From Euglena gracilis (lineage: Eukaryota > Euglenida > Euglenophyceae > Euglenales), in the NCBI GenBank assembly GCA_039621445.1, contig CP154954.1, positions 37,619,703 through 37,683,702 on the forward strand: a stretch of DNA of 64,000 nucleotides, in the 5' to 3' direction. Shown in pieces: positions 23,035-35,500 of this stretch (position 1 is the stretch's first letter; each line of letters opens with the position of its first letter). A program made the position numbers and the translations under genes. The notes beneath the pieces were generated by a model. That model was given only the letters and a program-made list of their open reading frames with translations. It made no database searches and was not told where the DNA came from.

Positions 23035-26000
23035 ATGCTGCCCGGCGGAAGGGAGCCAGGCGGAGGACCGCCTTACCACCCCACCACTCACCCTCAACCT
23101 GACCAGTATGCGTACCGATACGGTACGCAGCCACCTGCACGGACTGCGGCTCAGGGAAACCCTGAAGCCAGCAGCAGTAGCAGGATGACCCAGATGCCCG
23201 CGGAAGCGCGGCCATCTCAGCCATCAGGCTCTCGTCGCCTCCCACCGTATGCGGGTGTGATGATCCACCGCACGGCGGAGACGATGAACCGGGTTATGCG
23301 TATGAGCGCAAACCCGGCACCAGACCAACTCACACAGGCATTGTGGGATGACCACTGCCGTAAAGTTTTGACCATCGCGAATACCCCTCCAGCCCTGTGG
23401 TGTATGTGCGCCCAGGCGACGATGACCGGTCTGGTGTATTACACCGACCCGGACGCGTCGGGATTCGCGGCAGACATTACCATGCGTGACCTGGGCGTGG
23501 AAGTCCCGCCACAGGTCGCCAGGCAGGTACCACCTGTTGGCACTTACACTGCACATTTTCGTGCTCACTCCCCCGGATTACCCGAGGAAGAGACGGTGGA
23601 AGCACCTGTCCGGAGTGAACACCCACGTGTAAAAGAAAGTATTTTTCGATCCCCTGAGCGCATGCCCCGGCGGGATTATCCTGCGCAGGAGCCTGTGTCT
23701 CAGTATACCGTCTCTGGGGATTACCCCAGCAGGCGCCAATGCCACGGGATCAGTACGTATATCCACCTCAACCCCACCCAACCATACCTGACCCTATCCC
23801 ACGACGTCCTGCGGAGGGAAATCCTCCCCCGACGTCTGACTCTGCCCGAAGCGCTCGTCCGCGGGAAGCCGCGACAGCGCCTCGTGCGGCACCAGTTCCC
23901 CCGGCACGGGATGAACCCGTTAACCCGTGGACTGGTCGGCCGTTCGAGACTGAGGAGGACCGTCAACAGTATGAATATGCTGTGACGATCCAACGACAAA
24001 TCGCACGTCGCCCCCCTGTTTCCGCTGGCCAGGGATACCCTGCCCGGGCGGAAATGACACGGGAAGAGCGCCAGCAGTATGATGCTGCTGTGTCGGCTCT
24101 CACAGGAGTCCCAGCTCCATCACGGTTAAGTCAACCAGCGCGACAGCGGGACGTGGCTGTGGCGGAAGCGCCACCAGCACGACCCACAAGCTCTGCCGCC
24201 GGCAAACGTGACCGCGGCCCGGAAAATCTGACGCCGCAGCCACAACGCCGCTCGCCGAGGTCGGAAAATCCGCCCGCGGCGATGCGCGTCGACGCTGAGG
24301 AGGAAGCTCCGCCAGCGCCCGACGTGACGGCAGAACGGGCACGTCGGGAAACCCGACCATCCCCAGTCGCACCGGTTTACTCGAATCGTGGTGATGCTGA
24401 GCAGGAATTTGCTCGAACACCAAGCACGGAATCCGTGACTTATCCTGTGTATACAGAAGAAGACCCAGAATACTGGGAATATTGGGACCCATATCGGGCG
24501 ACGATAGAATGGCTGTCCAACACGAAGGGCAAGGGTAAAGGAAAAGGCAAGGGTAAGGGTAAAGGTAAAGGCCAGGAGAAAGGTGGGAAAGCCCCATCTG
24601 GGAAAGGCGGAAAACCCGCTGGACCACCTCCAGGCAAAGGCGGAAAATCTGCCGGACCCCCAGCAGGAAAAGGCGGAAAAGCCGCCGAACCTTCGAAAAC
24701 GAAGGATTACGACGCTGACCAGCTGTTCGATTACTTGGATGAAATCTGGCCGAAAATCGACCAGGATCTCGAAAAGTACACGCGTGCTGGCAACGTGATC
24801 CACCGACCACCGGAAGCGGTGCTCGCAGTGGTGCAGGATCGTATGCACGATCACTGCAAACGATTCATCTACAGTACCGAACTTCATCCGTTTGAGGGAT
24901 ACCCTCATTCGGATGAAATGGTCCTGGACCAGATGTCTGGTTTCTGGGAACTCTGGTTCTGGTTGGGATATCCCTGCCAGAACTTTGGCATTTTCACCGA
25001 CCGAAACGGTCTGACATACATCGATTGTTTGAACACATGTGAAGACGATGAAACATTCGTAGCACAGTTGAAGGAAATCTTCAACCACATGTATTCCGTC
25101 AGCGCACTGGGAATCCAGTGGAAATATTACCCCCTGCCGGAGAAACTCCAGGCGCAGGCGGTAACGTTCACAAACAACCTCCAAGTATTCTTGGACAGCA
25201 TGTATGGCATGCTGTTCAAGGTACTGGACGTGGACCTCGCCTACCCTCAACGATACAAACTGGAATGCCGGTTTTGCAAGGAAGTCCACATTGTTGACTT
25301 CTGGGGTTTCGGGGAGCGCGGAAAACCGCCTCCGACTGCCGAGAATGCCGGCAGCCCACCGACCAGGAGATTCCTCCTGCATCAGTGCCGGAAACCCCAG
25401 ATCGGAACGCAAGACCGGAAGGTGCTGAAACAGCACCGGCAGAAAATATTTCTGCTCCAACAATACTGGCACAGGGCGTGGATTACCTACGTCCTGGAAG
25501 TATATATATATTTCCTGGAGCAGATGACCACCGATGTGGATATCCACAGGAAGTGGATACCTCGGGGATACACCGAGGTAGATGCCAGACCGTATGATCC
25601 AGACCGACGCAGGATAAACCTGCGGCCGGACTGGACGGGGGCAGAAATCGGCCTCCGGGAACACCTGCAGAGCCAGTTCGGGGAAATCCTGGACTGGCAG
25701 GAGTTCGAAGTGTTCTTCGCTCCCCGCGAGCTAAGCCAACCTCGCTACGCAGTACCACTGCCAGCTTTCCTGGAAGAAACGGGAGAGTATGGTATGGGTG
25801 AGGCCCGTCGATCGCAGTGGGAAGACCTCTGCCTGATCAACGAGGATGAGCCTCAACCTCCACCCGGAAGCTGGGTGCGAGCGTCGTGGCCACCTCCATA
25901 CCCCAACTCTGACAGGAGTGAAAGTATTAGCTTTTTCCGCCTGTCAAATGCCCAAGGGTGCTACAGAAGCAGGGAAGACCCGCGTTCTGCAGCCCAACTA

Positions 26001-28473
26001 CACACAGAGGAGTCCCCTCTGGAAGCGGAGGAGACAGGAGAAGCGGTCCCAATGGCCGAGGATGAACCTCAGCCTGCGGAACCCCCGGCACGGGAAACCC
26101 GTAGCCCGTCGGTCGTGATGCTGGACACTGTGGCGGAAACCGCCCAGCGCCCAGGATCACCGAGAGGTGAACTGACGCCTGTCCCACTGTCACCATCCTC
26201 GCTGGGTACGCCTGGCGGACCGACCCCTCCGCGGGAAAACCCGCCGGAGACGGTAACCCCTACGCCTGAGGTATTACGCCTCAAGCTTCCTGTCCCCGGG
26301 GAAATCCCGACGACAGAGGAGCCAGTGGAGGAGCCCACTTCAGGGGAAGGACCTGAACGGCGCCCCTCACTGGGCGGACGTGTACTCGGTGGTTTGCGAT
26401 CACTGATCGCAGTTGTCACCCCACGTGGCACTGCGGCTAGTTCTTCCACTGCTGTGGCGGAAACGGCCCAGCCAGACGACGAAACAACTGAAGCTGCAGC
26501 CATGGAGGAGGATGAACCTCCCCCAATGGCCGCGCCACCGCCGGTGTCGGAAACGACACGGACGGAGGACGAACCAACGGCAATGTCAGTGGTGGCAACG
26601 CTACCCGTGCCAGTGCAGGATGAACCCACATTAGCACCGGTAGCGGGATCAGAGGCACGGGATGAGCCCGTACCTCCACAACAGCGGTCACTGCACCAAA
26701 GCGTGCGGGCACACGGACACCGGCACCTGAAAAACAGGCTGCACGGACATCCATGCCCCCACCACAGACTCCGCCAACGCGAAGTGCAGCGGCGACGCCC
26801 ACACCAACACCATCCTCCACGACTGCTCCTGGGAAACCCACGAGCGCAGCGAAGGAACGCGTAGGGCGACCCTCAGCTCGGGAAACCCCTGCTGAAGGTC
26901 AACGACGCTCGGTGTCGGGGAAAAGACCCCCGGCCCAGCCGTCACCACGCACCTGGTCAAGCAAGCGTGACGCCGAACGGCGACCCTCGGATGCTCCGGA
27001 AAGCGGAAGTCCGAAGGCCCCGGCCAAATCAAAGCCCGGTGCCGCGCCTTGCAAACCCTCACCTAAACCAGCTGATCAGCCCCCCCCGAAAGGCGGTGGT
27101 GGTGCTGGAGGCCAGGGTGCATCTTCTTCTCGAGGATTAGCCTCGGGAGGAGGATTCACACAGGTCACATCATCCGGCTATGGGAAAACCTCACAGCCGA
27201 AACCACCTACGAAGGGGCAGGGAAAATCCCGCGCCTCTACGACTACGACACCTTCGGAAGGCGAAGTTGTCATCGACTGGAATGCGATGACTCAGGATGA
27301 TCCTGAGACTCATGACCTGAAAAACAGGTACATGATGATCGAACACAAGCTGCGAACAGACCAATGCCTCAATCGGTGGATTGAACCACTGTTCTGTCAA
27401 GGACGGAAATGGTCCTTTGACCAGAATGTCACCTGGAATTATTACAATTCCAGATCACCACGTGTTTTGGCCCAATACTTTGGCGAGGAATTCCTCGTCG
27501 ACAGAACATCGGAAAACCGATTTGTGTGGCTCTGCACTGTTTGCCACAGGATGTACAACAGTGCCCCTGACTTGGGATTACCCCTCGTCCATGTGTGCAA
27601 CCCTGTGGAGCGGAAATCGTTCCACAAGGATATGTACATACCCAACTGTGCCGCCTTGGTATGCGCCAAGTGCGTGGACAGTTGGACCCACAAGCACAAT
27701 TTTTGCTACACGGAACGAGATGGTACGAATGTACCAGTACTCTGCGTCAACTGCCTGCGAGGTACCTTCTGGCACACTGCGGAAGGCGCAGTTCGCACAA
27801 TCGTGCCGAGTGCCGAGAAGCCACTGGAGGAATACTCCACCTTGAACAAAAAGTTCAAGGACTTATTCAAGTATGCCAACCTCAAGCTCGACGACTACCG
27901 CACACGGGAATGGCCCGTGGGTGGCAGATCGACAGTGGGGCGATACGCCTCGCTGCTGAGGAAGCAGGGGTAAGATTACCTTACCTCTGGGAGACAGCGG
28001 ACAGGGAAAAGATACTTTTCCGCCTGTTCACAACCCAGGACCGAAACGGTCGCTGGTGCCTACCACAATGGCCACCCGAAAAACACGGGATGACCTGGAA
28101 GGACTGGCTAGGGGCCGTATTGCGACCCCATACAGTCCGGGCGGAATGCGCCTATCACGTTCCCATCGACTTCCACCCGGGGAATGCCCCGCAGGTGTCA
28201 GCCAATCACCCTCGGAGAAACTACTTCATCTGGCCAGCGACTTTGCCCAGGAAATTCTGGGAGAAGCTGCAGTGGTTTCTCGCGGAAAGAGCGAGTGCCA
28301 CCAAGCAGACAGTACCCGAAGGATGGGTTCGGGACTGGATCGCACCTGATTTCGACTACGACTCGCCAGAAACCTGGCTTGTCGACAGGCCACAGCCACC
28401 ACAATTCCAGATGGTCCTTGTGGAAGATCCCTTGGACTCCCGCCATGACTATTGGCGGCTGGAGCGGATGTAA
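23035..28473 (+). pseudogene. ORF2, very large unknown protein downstream of pol
   Basis: ATG at 23035 (MLPGGREPGGGPPYHP) is conserved in all three copies. About 1,810 codons pass through four frames: 23035-~23730, ~23731-26660, ~26665-27973 and ~27955-28473. Element 3 shows the first shift (near 23730) is an indel. Seen in order: Pro-rich start with a YAYRYGTQPP patch; R/P/E-rich disordered region; GK repeat (GKGKGKGKGKGKG, ~24530); a conserved globular region (~24700-25850) with DRNGLTYIDC, LECRFCKEVHIVDFWGFGER and WHRAWITYVLEV; a long Pro/Glu/Thr-rich region; then a Cys/His domain (~27530-27770) with CTVCHRMY, CAKCVDSWTHKHNFC and CVNC, likely zinc binding; then a W/P-rich tail. I see no signal peptide or membrane segment, so it is not env-like. 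I do not recognise the family. Roughly four in five residues of the central region match element 2, including many conservative changes, which hints at past selection. Confidence 0.8.
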
Positions 28474-28490
28474 TGCCGAAACGGCATTAC
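28470..28490 (+). other. 9-bp-arm hairpin over the ORF2 stop
   Basis: gtaatgccg and cggcattac are perfectly complementary with an AAA loop, and the ORF2 TAA (28471-28473) lies in the first arm. It belongs to the hairpin class seen across the window and is one of the longest. Confidence 0.7.
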
Positions 28491-28516
28491 CAAGCCCATG
28501 TAAGGTAAGCGCCTTC

Positions 28517-28693
28517 ATGGAGCTCATACATCCATATATATATACACTGGAAGCGGAAATCGCTAAACAGCCCTGGGATGAACCTGGGTCTGTGTCCCTC
28601 AGCGCTCTGGATGGAAGCATCCAAGAGCCCCCCCCCCCCTGCCAACCCATTATACCAGTGACCATGCGGACGGAAACCGTCTGCGGGAGGTAA
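28517..28693 (+). CDS. Possible small ORF or displaced C-terminus of ORF2
   Basis: MELIHPYIYTLEAEIAKQPW... runs 58 codons to TAA at 28691-28693, open upstream in the same frame. The composition looks protein-like (the Pro-rich tail resembles ORF2). It could be the true ORF2 end reached through another frameshift, or chance. No second copy is present in the window to test it. Confidence 0.3.
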   Translation: MELIHPYIYTLEAEIAKQPWDEPGSVSLSALDGSIQEPPPPCQPIIPVTMRTETVCGR

Positions 28694-29353
28694 TCGCCTC
28701 TTATTGCGTCGTGAAGGAGCTACTGCTGTGAAGACCTTGGCAGCCGGGAAGCCTGGCAAGCCGCTAAGTGACACACAGCACACAGCGCGCACGCCGTAAT
28801 AATAGGCCAACTTGTCACTTTTCGGCCCTAAGGCCTCTTAAGGCTGCCAGACAGCAAAAATTCTGTCCTGGCCTAAGCCAGCCCAGCCCCCCTCTCCTCC
28901 CTACTTTCCCCCCACCCCCGCAAAGCTGTCGCCAGCAGTCGGTTTTGTAAGTAGGCTTTTGTTTCCTAGTGCGGATATGACCGCTTAGGAGCTCTATCCG
29001 GGTATGACCAGGATAGGAGCCTGCCCCCCCCTTCCACACATCTCCCCGCAGGTTTTCAGCGAATCGCTTGACCAACCCCGCGTGCCTTTGGCACACCCAA
29101 AGCGGGTGGATGGGACACTTTGTCAGGACACCTGCCAAGCCCCGTTTCCCACAGTGGGCTTTTTCACACCCCGCCTAAGCCGAAACGGCTAATAGGTAAC
29201 CGCGAAATGCGGCGCGTTTTTGGGCTTTGGGTGGATGCCACTGTGCGGAAAGGAGAGACACCGAATGGAGAAGTGAACCCCACCTGGGGCAGCGGCAGAT
29301 ATCCTGACTGGACTGGGAATCCCTGGTCCATGAAGTAAATCGGGCGTAGCCCT
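28694..29353 (+). other. 3' untranslated region of element 1
   Basis: There is no credible reading frame. It contains C-rich tracts (cagcccccctctcctccct, ~28885) and a stretch from ~28770 onward that aligns, in reverse complement, with 51546-52148. That identifies this ~590-nt part as a conserved 3' UTR of the wider family. Confidence 0.75.
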
Positions 29354-29363
29354 GGGAGGGGGA
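29354..29363 (+). other. Polypurine tract
   Basis: GGGAGGGGGA lies immediately before TGTGTACC, the LTR start. This is the expected plus-strand primer of an LTR retrotransposon. The related element on the - strand has cctgggaggggg at the same place (51547-51559). Confidence 0.85.
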
Positions 29364-29560
29364 TGTGTACCAGGCACGTCCCTGCTCTGTAGGATATCTG
29401 CAGAGTGGGTTACAAGGAATTGGGAGGAAAAAAGAAGGACGCCCCCGAAAACACTTTCGTTACCCAAATTTTCTCGCTCCAAAAAGGCGCTTGCAGAGGT
29501 CGGCGATCCTTTACCTAAGGCGAAGATAGGCTTTTACAGAAAGTCCCCGGGAAAAAGGGA
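29364..29560 (+). repeat. 3' LTR remnant mixed with satellite sequence
   Basis: The first ~47 nt match the 5' LTR (TGTGTACC...agagtgggtt). About 215 nt are then missing. What follows alternates between LTR-like blocks (gaattgggaggaaaa; cactttcgttacccaaa; ggcttttacagaaagt) and satellite-like blocks (ggacgcccccgaaaac; gaggtcggcgatcctttacc). Regular satellite resumes at aatagcacgtaag. The LTR end GGACGTACA is not recognisable. This looks like repeated recombination or gene conversion between LTR and satellite. Confidence 0.7.
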
Positions 29561-32500
29561 AAAATAGCACGTAAGTGACGGACGCCCCCAGAAACGTCAT
29601 TGTTCGGCCGTTTTCGGGCCGTTTTCGGCCGAAATCGGCTGCGCCGGCGCTCCAAAAAACGTCAAGGTCGGCGATCCTTTACCTAACTGTTTGCGGCCGA
29701 GATAGCCGAAATGCCCGCGGCGGGCGGGCGTAAAAACGTACGGGAGGCGCAAAATAGCACGTAAGTAACGGACGCAGAAACGTCATTTTTCGGGCGTTTT
29801 CTGCCGAAATCTGCTGCGCCGGCCCTCCAAAAACGAGCGCTCTGCCCCGGCTAGAGGTCGGCGCTTCTTTACCTAACTGTTGCGAAGGGCGGCGGGCGGA
29901 TAGCCGCAATTTTGCCCGCGGCGGGCGGGCGTAAAACGCAGCCGTTACCGCCCGGGAGGCGCAAAATAGCACGTAAGTAACGGACGCCCCCAGAAACGTC
30001 ATTTTTCGGCCGTTTTCGGCCGAAATCGGCTGCGCCGGCGCTCCAAAAACGAGCGCTCTGCCCCGGCTAGAGGTCGGCGATCCTTTACCTAACTGTTGCG
30101 AAGGGCGGCGGGCGGATAGCCGCAATTTTGCCCGCGGCGGGCGTGCGTAAAACGCAGCCGTTACCGCCCGGGAGGCGCAAAATAGCACGTAAGTAACGGA
30201 CGCCCCCAGAAACGTCATTTTTCGGCCGTTTTCGGCCGAAATCGGCTGCGCCGGCGCTCCAAAAACGAGCGCTCTGCCCCGGCTAGAGGTCGGCGATCCT
30301 TTACCTAACTGTTGCGAAGGGCGGCGGGCGGATAGCCGCAATTTTGCCCGCGGCGGGCGTGCGTAAAACGCAGCCGTTACCGCCCGGGAGGCGCAAAATA
30401 GCACGTAAGTAACGGACGCCCCCAGAAACGTCATTTTTCGGCCGTTTTTGGCCGAAATCGGCTGCGCCGGCGCTCCAAAAACGAGCGCTCTGCCCCGGCT
30501 AGAGGTCGGCGATCCTTTACCTAACTGTTGCGAAGGGCGGCGGGCGGATAGCCGCAATTTTGCCCGCGGCGGGCGTGCGTAAAACGCAGCCGTTACCGCC
30601 CGGGAGGCGCAAAATAGCACGTAAGTAACGGACGCCCCCAGAAACGTCATTTTTCGGCCGTTTTCGGCCGAAATCGGCTGCGCCGGCGCTCCAAAAACGA
30701 GCGCTCTGCCCCGGCTAGAGGTCGGCTCTCCTTTACCTAACTGTTGCGAAGGGCGGCGGGCGGATAGCCGCAATTTTGCCCGCGGCGGGCGTGCGTAAAA
30801 CGCAGCCGTTACCGCCCGGGAGGCGCAAAATAGCACGTAAGTAACGGACGCCCCCAGAAACGTCATTTTTCGGCCGTTTTCGGCCGAAATCGGCTGCGCC
30901 GGCGCTCCAAAAACGAGCGCTCTGCCCCGGCTAGAGGTCGGCGATCCTTTACCTAACTGTTGCGAAGGGCGGCGGGCGGATAGCCGCAATTTTGCCCGCG
31001 GCGGGCGTGCGTAAAACGCAGCCGTTACCGCCCGGGAGGCGCAAAATAGCACGTAAGTAACGGACGCCCCCAGAAACGTCATTTTTCGGCCGCTGCGCCG
31101 GCGCTCCAAAAACGAGCGCTCTGCCCCGGCTAGAGGTCGGCGCTTCTCTACCTAACCCTTGCGAAGGGCGGCGGGCGGATAGCCGCAATTTTGCCCGCGG
31201 CGGGCGTGCGTAAAACGCAGCCGTTACCGCCCGGGAGGCGCAAAATAGCACGTAAGTAACGGACGCCCCCAGAAACGTCATTTTTCGGCCGTTTTCGGCC
31301 GAAATCGGCTGCGCCGGCGCTCCAAAAACGAGCGCTCTGCCCCGGCTAGAGGTCGGCGATCCTTTACCTAACTGTTGCGAAGGGCGGCGGGCGGATAGCC
31401 GCAATTTTGCCCGCGGCGGGCGTGCGTAAAACGCAGCCGTTACCGCCCGGGAGGCGCAAAATAGCACGTAAGTAACGGACGCCCCAGAAACGTCATTTTC
31501 GGCCGTTTTCGGCCGAAATCGGCTGCGCCGGCGCTCCAAAAACGAGCGCTCTGCCCCGGCTAGAGGTCGGCGCTCCTTTACCTAACTGTTGCGAAGGGCG
31601 GCGGGCGGATAGCCGCAATTTTGCCCGCGGCGGGCGTGCGTAAAACGCAGCCGTTACCGCCCGGGAGGCGCAAAATAGCACGTAAGTAACGGACGCCCCC
31701 AGAACCGTCATTTTTCGGCCGTTTTCGGCCGAAATCGGCTGCGCCGGCGCTCCAAAAACGAGCGCTCTGCCCCGGCTAGAGGTCGGCGCTCCTTTACCTA
31801 ACTGTTGCGAAGGGCGGCGGGCGGATAGCCGCAATTTTGCCCGCGGCGGGCGTGCGTAAAACGCAGCCGTTACCGCCCGGGAGGCGCAAAATAGCACGTA
31901 AGTAACGGACGCCCCCAGAAACGTCATTTTTCGGCCGTTTTCGGCCGAAATCGGCTGCGCCGGCGCTCCAAAAACGAGCGCTCTGCCCCGGCTAGAGGTC
32001 GGCGCTCCTTTACCTAACTGTTGCGAAGGGCGGCGGGCGGATAGCCGCAATTTTGCCCGCGGCGGGCGTGCGTAAAACGCAGCCGTTACCGCCCGGGAGG
32101 CGCAAAATAGCACGTAAGTAACGGACGCCCCCAGAAACGTCATTTTTCGGCCGTTTTCGGCCGAAATCGGCTGCGCCGGCGCTCCAAAAACGAGCGCTCT
32201 GCCCCGGCTAGAGGTCGGCGCTCCTTTACCTAACTGTTGCGAAGGGCGGCGGGCGGATAGCCGCAATTTTGCCCGCGGCGGGCGTGCGTAAAACGCAGCC
32301 GTTACCGCCCGGGAGGCGCAAAATAGCACGTAAGTAACGGACGCCCCCAGAAACGTCATTTTTCGGCCGTTTTCGGCCGAAATCGGCTGCGCCGGCGCTC
32401 CAAAAACGAGCGCTCTGCCCCGGCTAGAGGTCGGCGATCCTTTACCTAACTGTTGCGAAGGGCGGCGGGCGGATAGCCGCAATTTTGCCCGCGGCGGGCG

Positions 32501-35500
32501 TGCGTAAAACGCAGCCGTTACCGCCCGGGAGGCGCAAAATAGCACGTAAGTAACGGACGCCCCCAGAAACGTCATTTTTCGGCCGTTTTCGGCCGAAATC
32601 GGCTGCGCCGGCGCTCCAAAAACGAGCGCTCTGCCCCGGCTAGAGGTCGGCGATCCTTTACCTAACTGTTGCGAAGGGCGGCGGGCGGATAGCCGCAATT
32701 TTGCCCGCGGCGGGCGTGCGTAAAACGCAGCCGTTACCGCCCGGGAGGCGCAAAATAGCACGTAAGTAACGGACGCCCCCAGAAACGTCATTTTCGGCCG
32801 TTTTCGGCCGAAATCGGCTGCGCCGGCGCTCCAAAAACGAGCGCTCTGCCCCGGCTAGAGGTCGGCGATCCTTTACCTAACTGTTGCGAAGGGCGGCGGG
32901 CGGATAGCCGCAATTTTGCCCGCGGGGGGCGTGCGTAAAACGCAGCCGTTACCGCCCGGGAGGCGCAAAATAGCACGTAAGTAACGGACGCCCCCAGAAA
33001 CGTCATTTTTCGGCCGTTTTCGGCCGAAATCGGCTGCGCCGGCGCTCCAAAAACGAGCGCTCTGCCCCGGCTAGAGGTCGGCGATCCTTTACCTAACTGT
33101 TGCGAAGGGCGGCGGGCGGATAGCCGCAATTTTGCCCGCGGCGGGCGTGCGTAAAACGCAGCCGTTACCGCCCGGGAGGCGCAAAATAGCACGTAAGTAA
33201 CGGACGCCCCCAGAAACGTCATTTTTCGGCCGTTTTCGGCCGAAATCGGCTGCGCCGGCGCTCCAAAAACGAGCGCTCTGCCCCGGCTAGAGGTCGGCGA
33301 TCCTTTACCTAACTGTTGCGAAGGGCGGCGGGCGGATAGCCGCAATTTTGCCCGCGGCGGGCGTGCGTAAAACGCAGCCGTTACCGCCCGGGAGGCGCAA
33401 AATAGCACGTAAGTAACGGACGCCCCCAGAAACGTCATTTTTCGGCCGTTTTCGGCCGAAATCGGCTGCGCCGGCGCTCCAAAAACGAGCGCTCTGCCCC
33501 GGCTAGAGGTCGGCGATCCTTTACCTAACTGTTGCGAAGGGCGGCGGGCGGATAGCCGCAATTTTGCCCGCGGCGGGCGTGCGTAAAACGCAGCCGTTAC
33601 CGCCCGGGAGGCGCAAAATAGCACGTAAGTAACGGACGCCCCCAGAAACGTCATTTTTCGGCCGTTTTCGGCCGAAATCGGCTGCGCCGGCGCTCCAAAA
33701 ACGAGCGCTCTGCCCCGGCTAGAGGTCGGCGATCCTTTACCTAACTGTTGCGAAGGGCGGCGGGCGGATATAGCCGCAATTTTGCCCGCGGCGGGCGTGC
33801 GTAAAACGCAGCCGTTACCGCCCGGGAGGCGCAAAATAGCACGTAAGTAACGGACGCCCCCAGAAACGTCATTTTTCGGCCGTTTTCGGCCGAAATCGGC
33901 TGCGCCGGCGCTCCAAAAACGAGCGCTCTGCCCCGGCTAGAGGTCGGCGATCCTTTACCTAACTGTTGCGAAGGGCGGCGGGCGGATAGCCGCAATTTTG
34001 CCCGCGGCGGGCGTGCGTAAAACGCAGCCGTTACCGCCCGGGAGGCGCAAAAATAGCACGTAAGTAACGGACGCCCCCAGAAACGTCATTTTTTCGGCCG
34101 TTTTCGGCCGAAATCGGCTGCGCCGGCGCTCCAAAAACGAGCGCTCTGCCCCGGCTAGAGGTCGGCGATCCTTTACCTAACTGTTGCGAAGGGCGGCGGG
34201 CGGATAGCCGCAATTTTGCCCGCGGCGGGCGTGCGTAAAACGCAGCCGTTACCGCCCGGGAGGCGCAAAATAGCACGTAAGTAACGGACGCCCCCAGAAA
34301 CGTCATTTTTCGGCCGTTTTCGGCCGAAATCGGCTGCGCCGGCGCTCCAAAAACGAGCGCTCTGCCCCGGCTAGAGGTCGGCGATCCTTTACCTAACTGT
34401 TGCGAAGGGCGGCGGGCGGATAGCCGCAATTTTGCCCGCGGCGGGCGTGCGTAAAACGCAGCCGTTACCGCCCGGGAGGCGCAAAATAGCACGTAAGTAA
34501 CGGACGCCCCCAGAAACGTCATTTTTCGGCCGTTTTCGGCCGAAATCGGCTGCGCCGGCGCTCCAAAAACGAGCGCTCTGCCCCGGCTAGAGGTCGGCGA
34601 TCCTTTACCTAACTGTTGCGAAGGGCGGCGGGCGGATAGCCGCAATTTGCCCGCGGCGGGCGGCGTGCGTAAAACGCAGCCGTTACCGCCCGGGAGGCGC
34701 AAAATAGCACGTAAGTAACGGACGCCCCCAGAAACGTCATTTTTCGGCCGTTTTCGGCCGAAATCGGCTGCGCCGGCGCTCCAAAAACGAGCGCTCTGCC
34801 CCGGCTAGAGGTCGGCGATCCTTTACCTAACTGTTGCGAAGGGCGGCGGGCGGATAGCCGCAATTTTGCCCGCGGCGGGCGGGCGTAAAACGCAGCCGTT
34901 ACCGCCCGGGAGGCGCAAAATAGCGTAAGTAACGGACGCCCCCAGAAACGTCATTTTTCGGCCGAAATCGGCTGCACAGGCGCTCCAAAAACGAGCGCTC
35001 TGCCCCGGCTAGAGGTCGGCGATCCTTTACCTAACTGTTGCGAAGGGCGGCGGGCGGATAGCCGCAATTTTGCCCGCGGCGGGCGTGTGTAAACGCAGCC
35101 GTTACCGCCCGGGAGGCGCAAAATAGCACGTAAGTAACGGACGCCCCCAGAAACGTCATTTTTCGGCTGTTTTCGGCCGAAATCGGCTTCTCCGGCGCTC
35201 CAAAAACGAGCGCACTGCCCCGGCTAGAGGTCGGCTCTCCTTTACCTAACTGTTGCGAAGGGCGGCGGGTGGATAGCCGCAATTTTGCCCGCGGCGGGCG
35301 TGCCCTAAAACGCAGCCGTTACCGCCCGGGAGGCGCAAAATAGCACGTAAGTAACTGACGCCCCCAGAAACGTCATCTTTCGGCCGTTTTCGGCCGAAAT
35401 CGGCTGCGCCGGCGCTCCAAAACCTAGCGCTCTGCCCCGGCTAGAGGTCGGCGCTCCTTTACCTAACTGTTGCGAAGGGCGGCGGGCGGATAGCCGCAAT

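Larger units (their letters stand above)
12986..29560 (+). mobile_element. Element 1: ~16.5-kb chromodomain Ty3/gypsy-like LTR retrotransposon
   Basis: Order seen: 5' LTR (12986-13390), PBS, ORF A, Gag with two CCHC knuckles, UAG, protease, linker, RT, RNase H, integrase, chromodomain, large ORF2, 3' UTR, polypurine tract, 3' LTR remnant. PR-RT-RH-IN order is that of Ty3/gypsy (Metaviridae). It is long for the group because of an N-terminally extended Gag, a ~400-residue PR-RT linker and a ~1,800-codon ORF2. Satellite flanks it on both sides, so it is nested in the array; no clean target-site duplication is visible because the 3' LTR is scrambled. Several frameshifts relative to element 3 (near 15375, 15530, 15990, 17290 and 21520) make this copy non-functional as read. 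Confidence 0.95.

Noticed and set aside
24126-25664. Long - strand frame (512 codons) opposite ORF2
   Set aside because: It lies wholly antisense to the conserved ORF2 and gives no recognisable protein; the sense frame is the one conserved in element 2.
23035-28473. ORF2 as a retroviral envelope gene
   Set aside because: No signal peptide, transmembrane segment or fusion peptide is visible; composition is Pro-, Glu- and GK-rich with Cys/His clusters.
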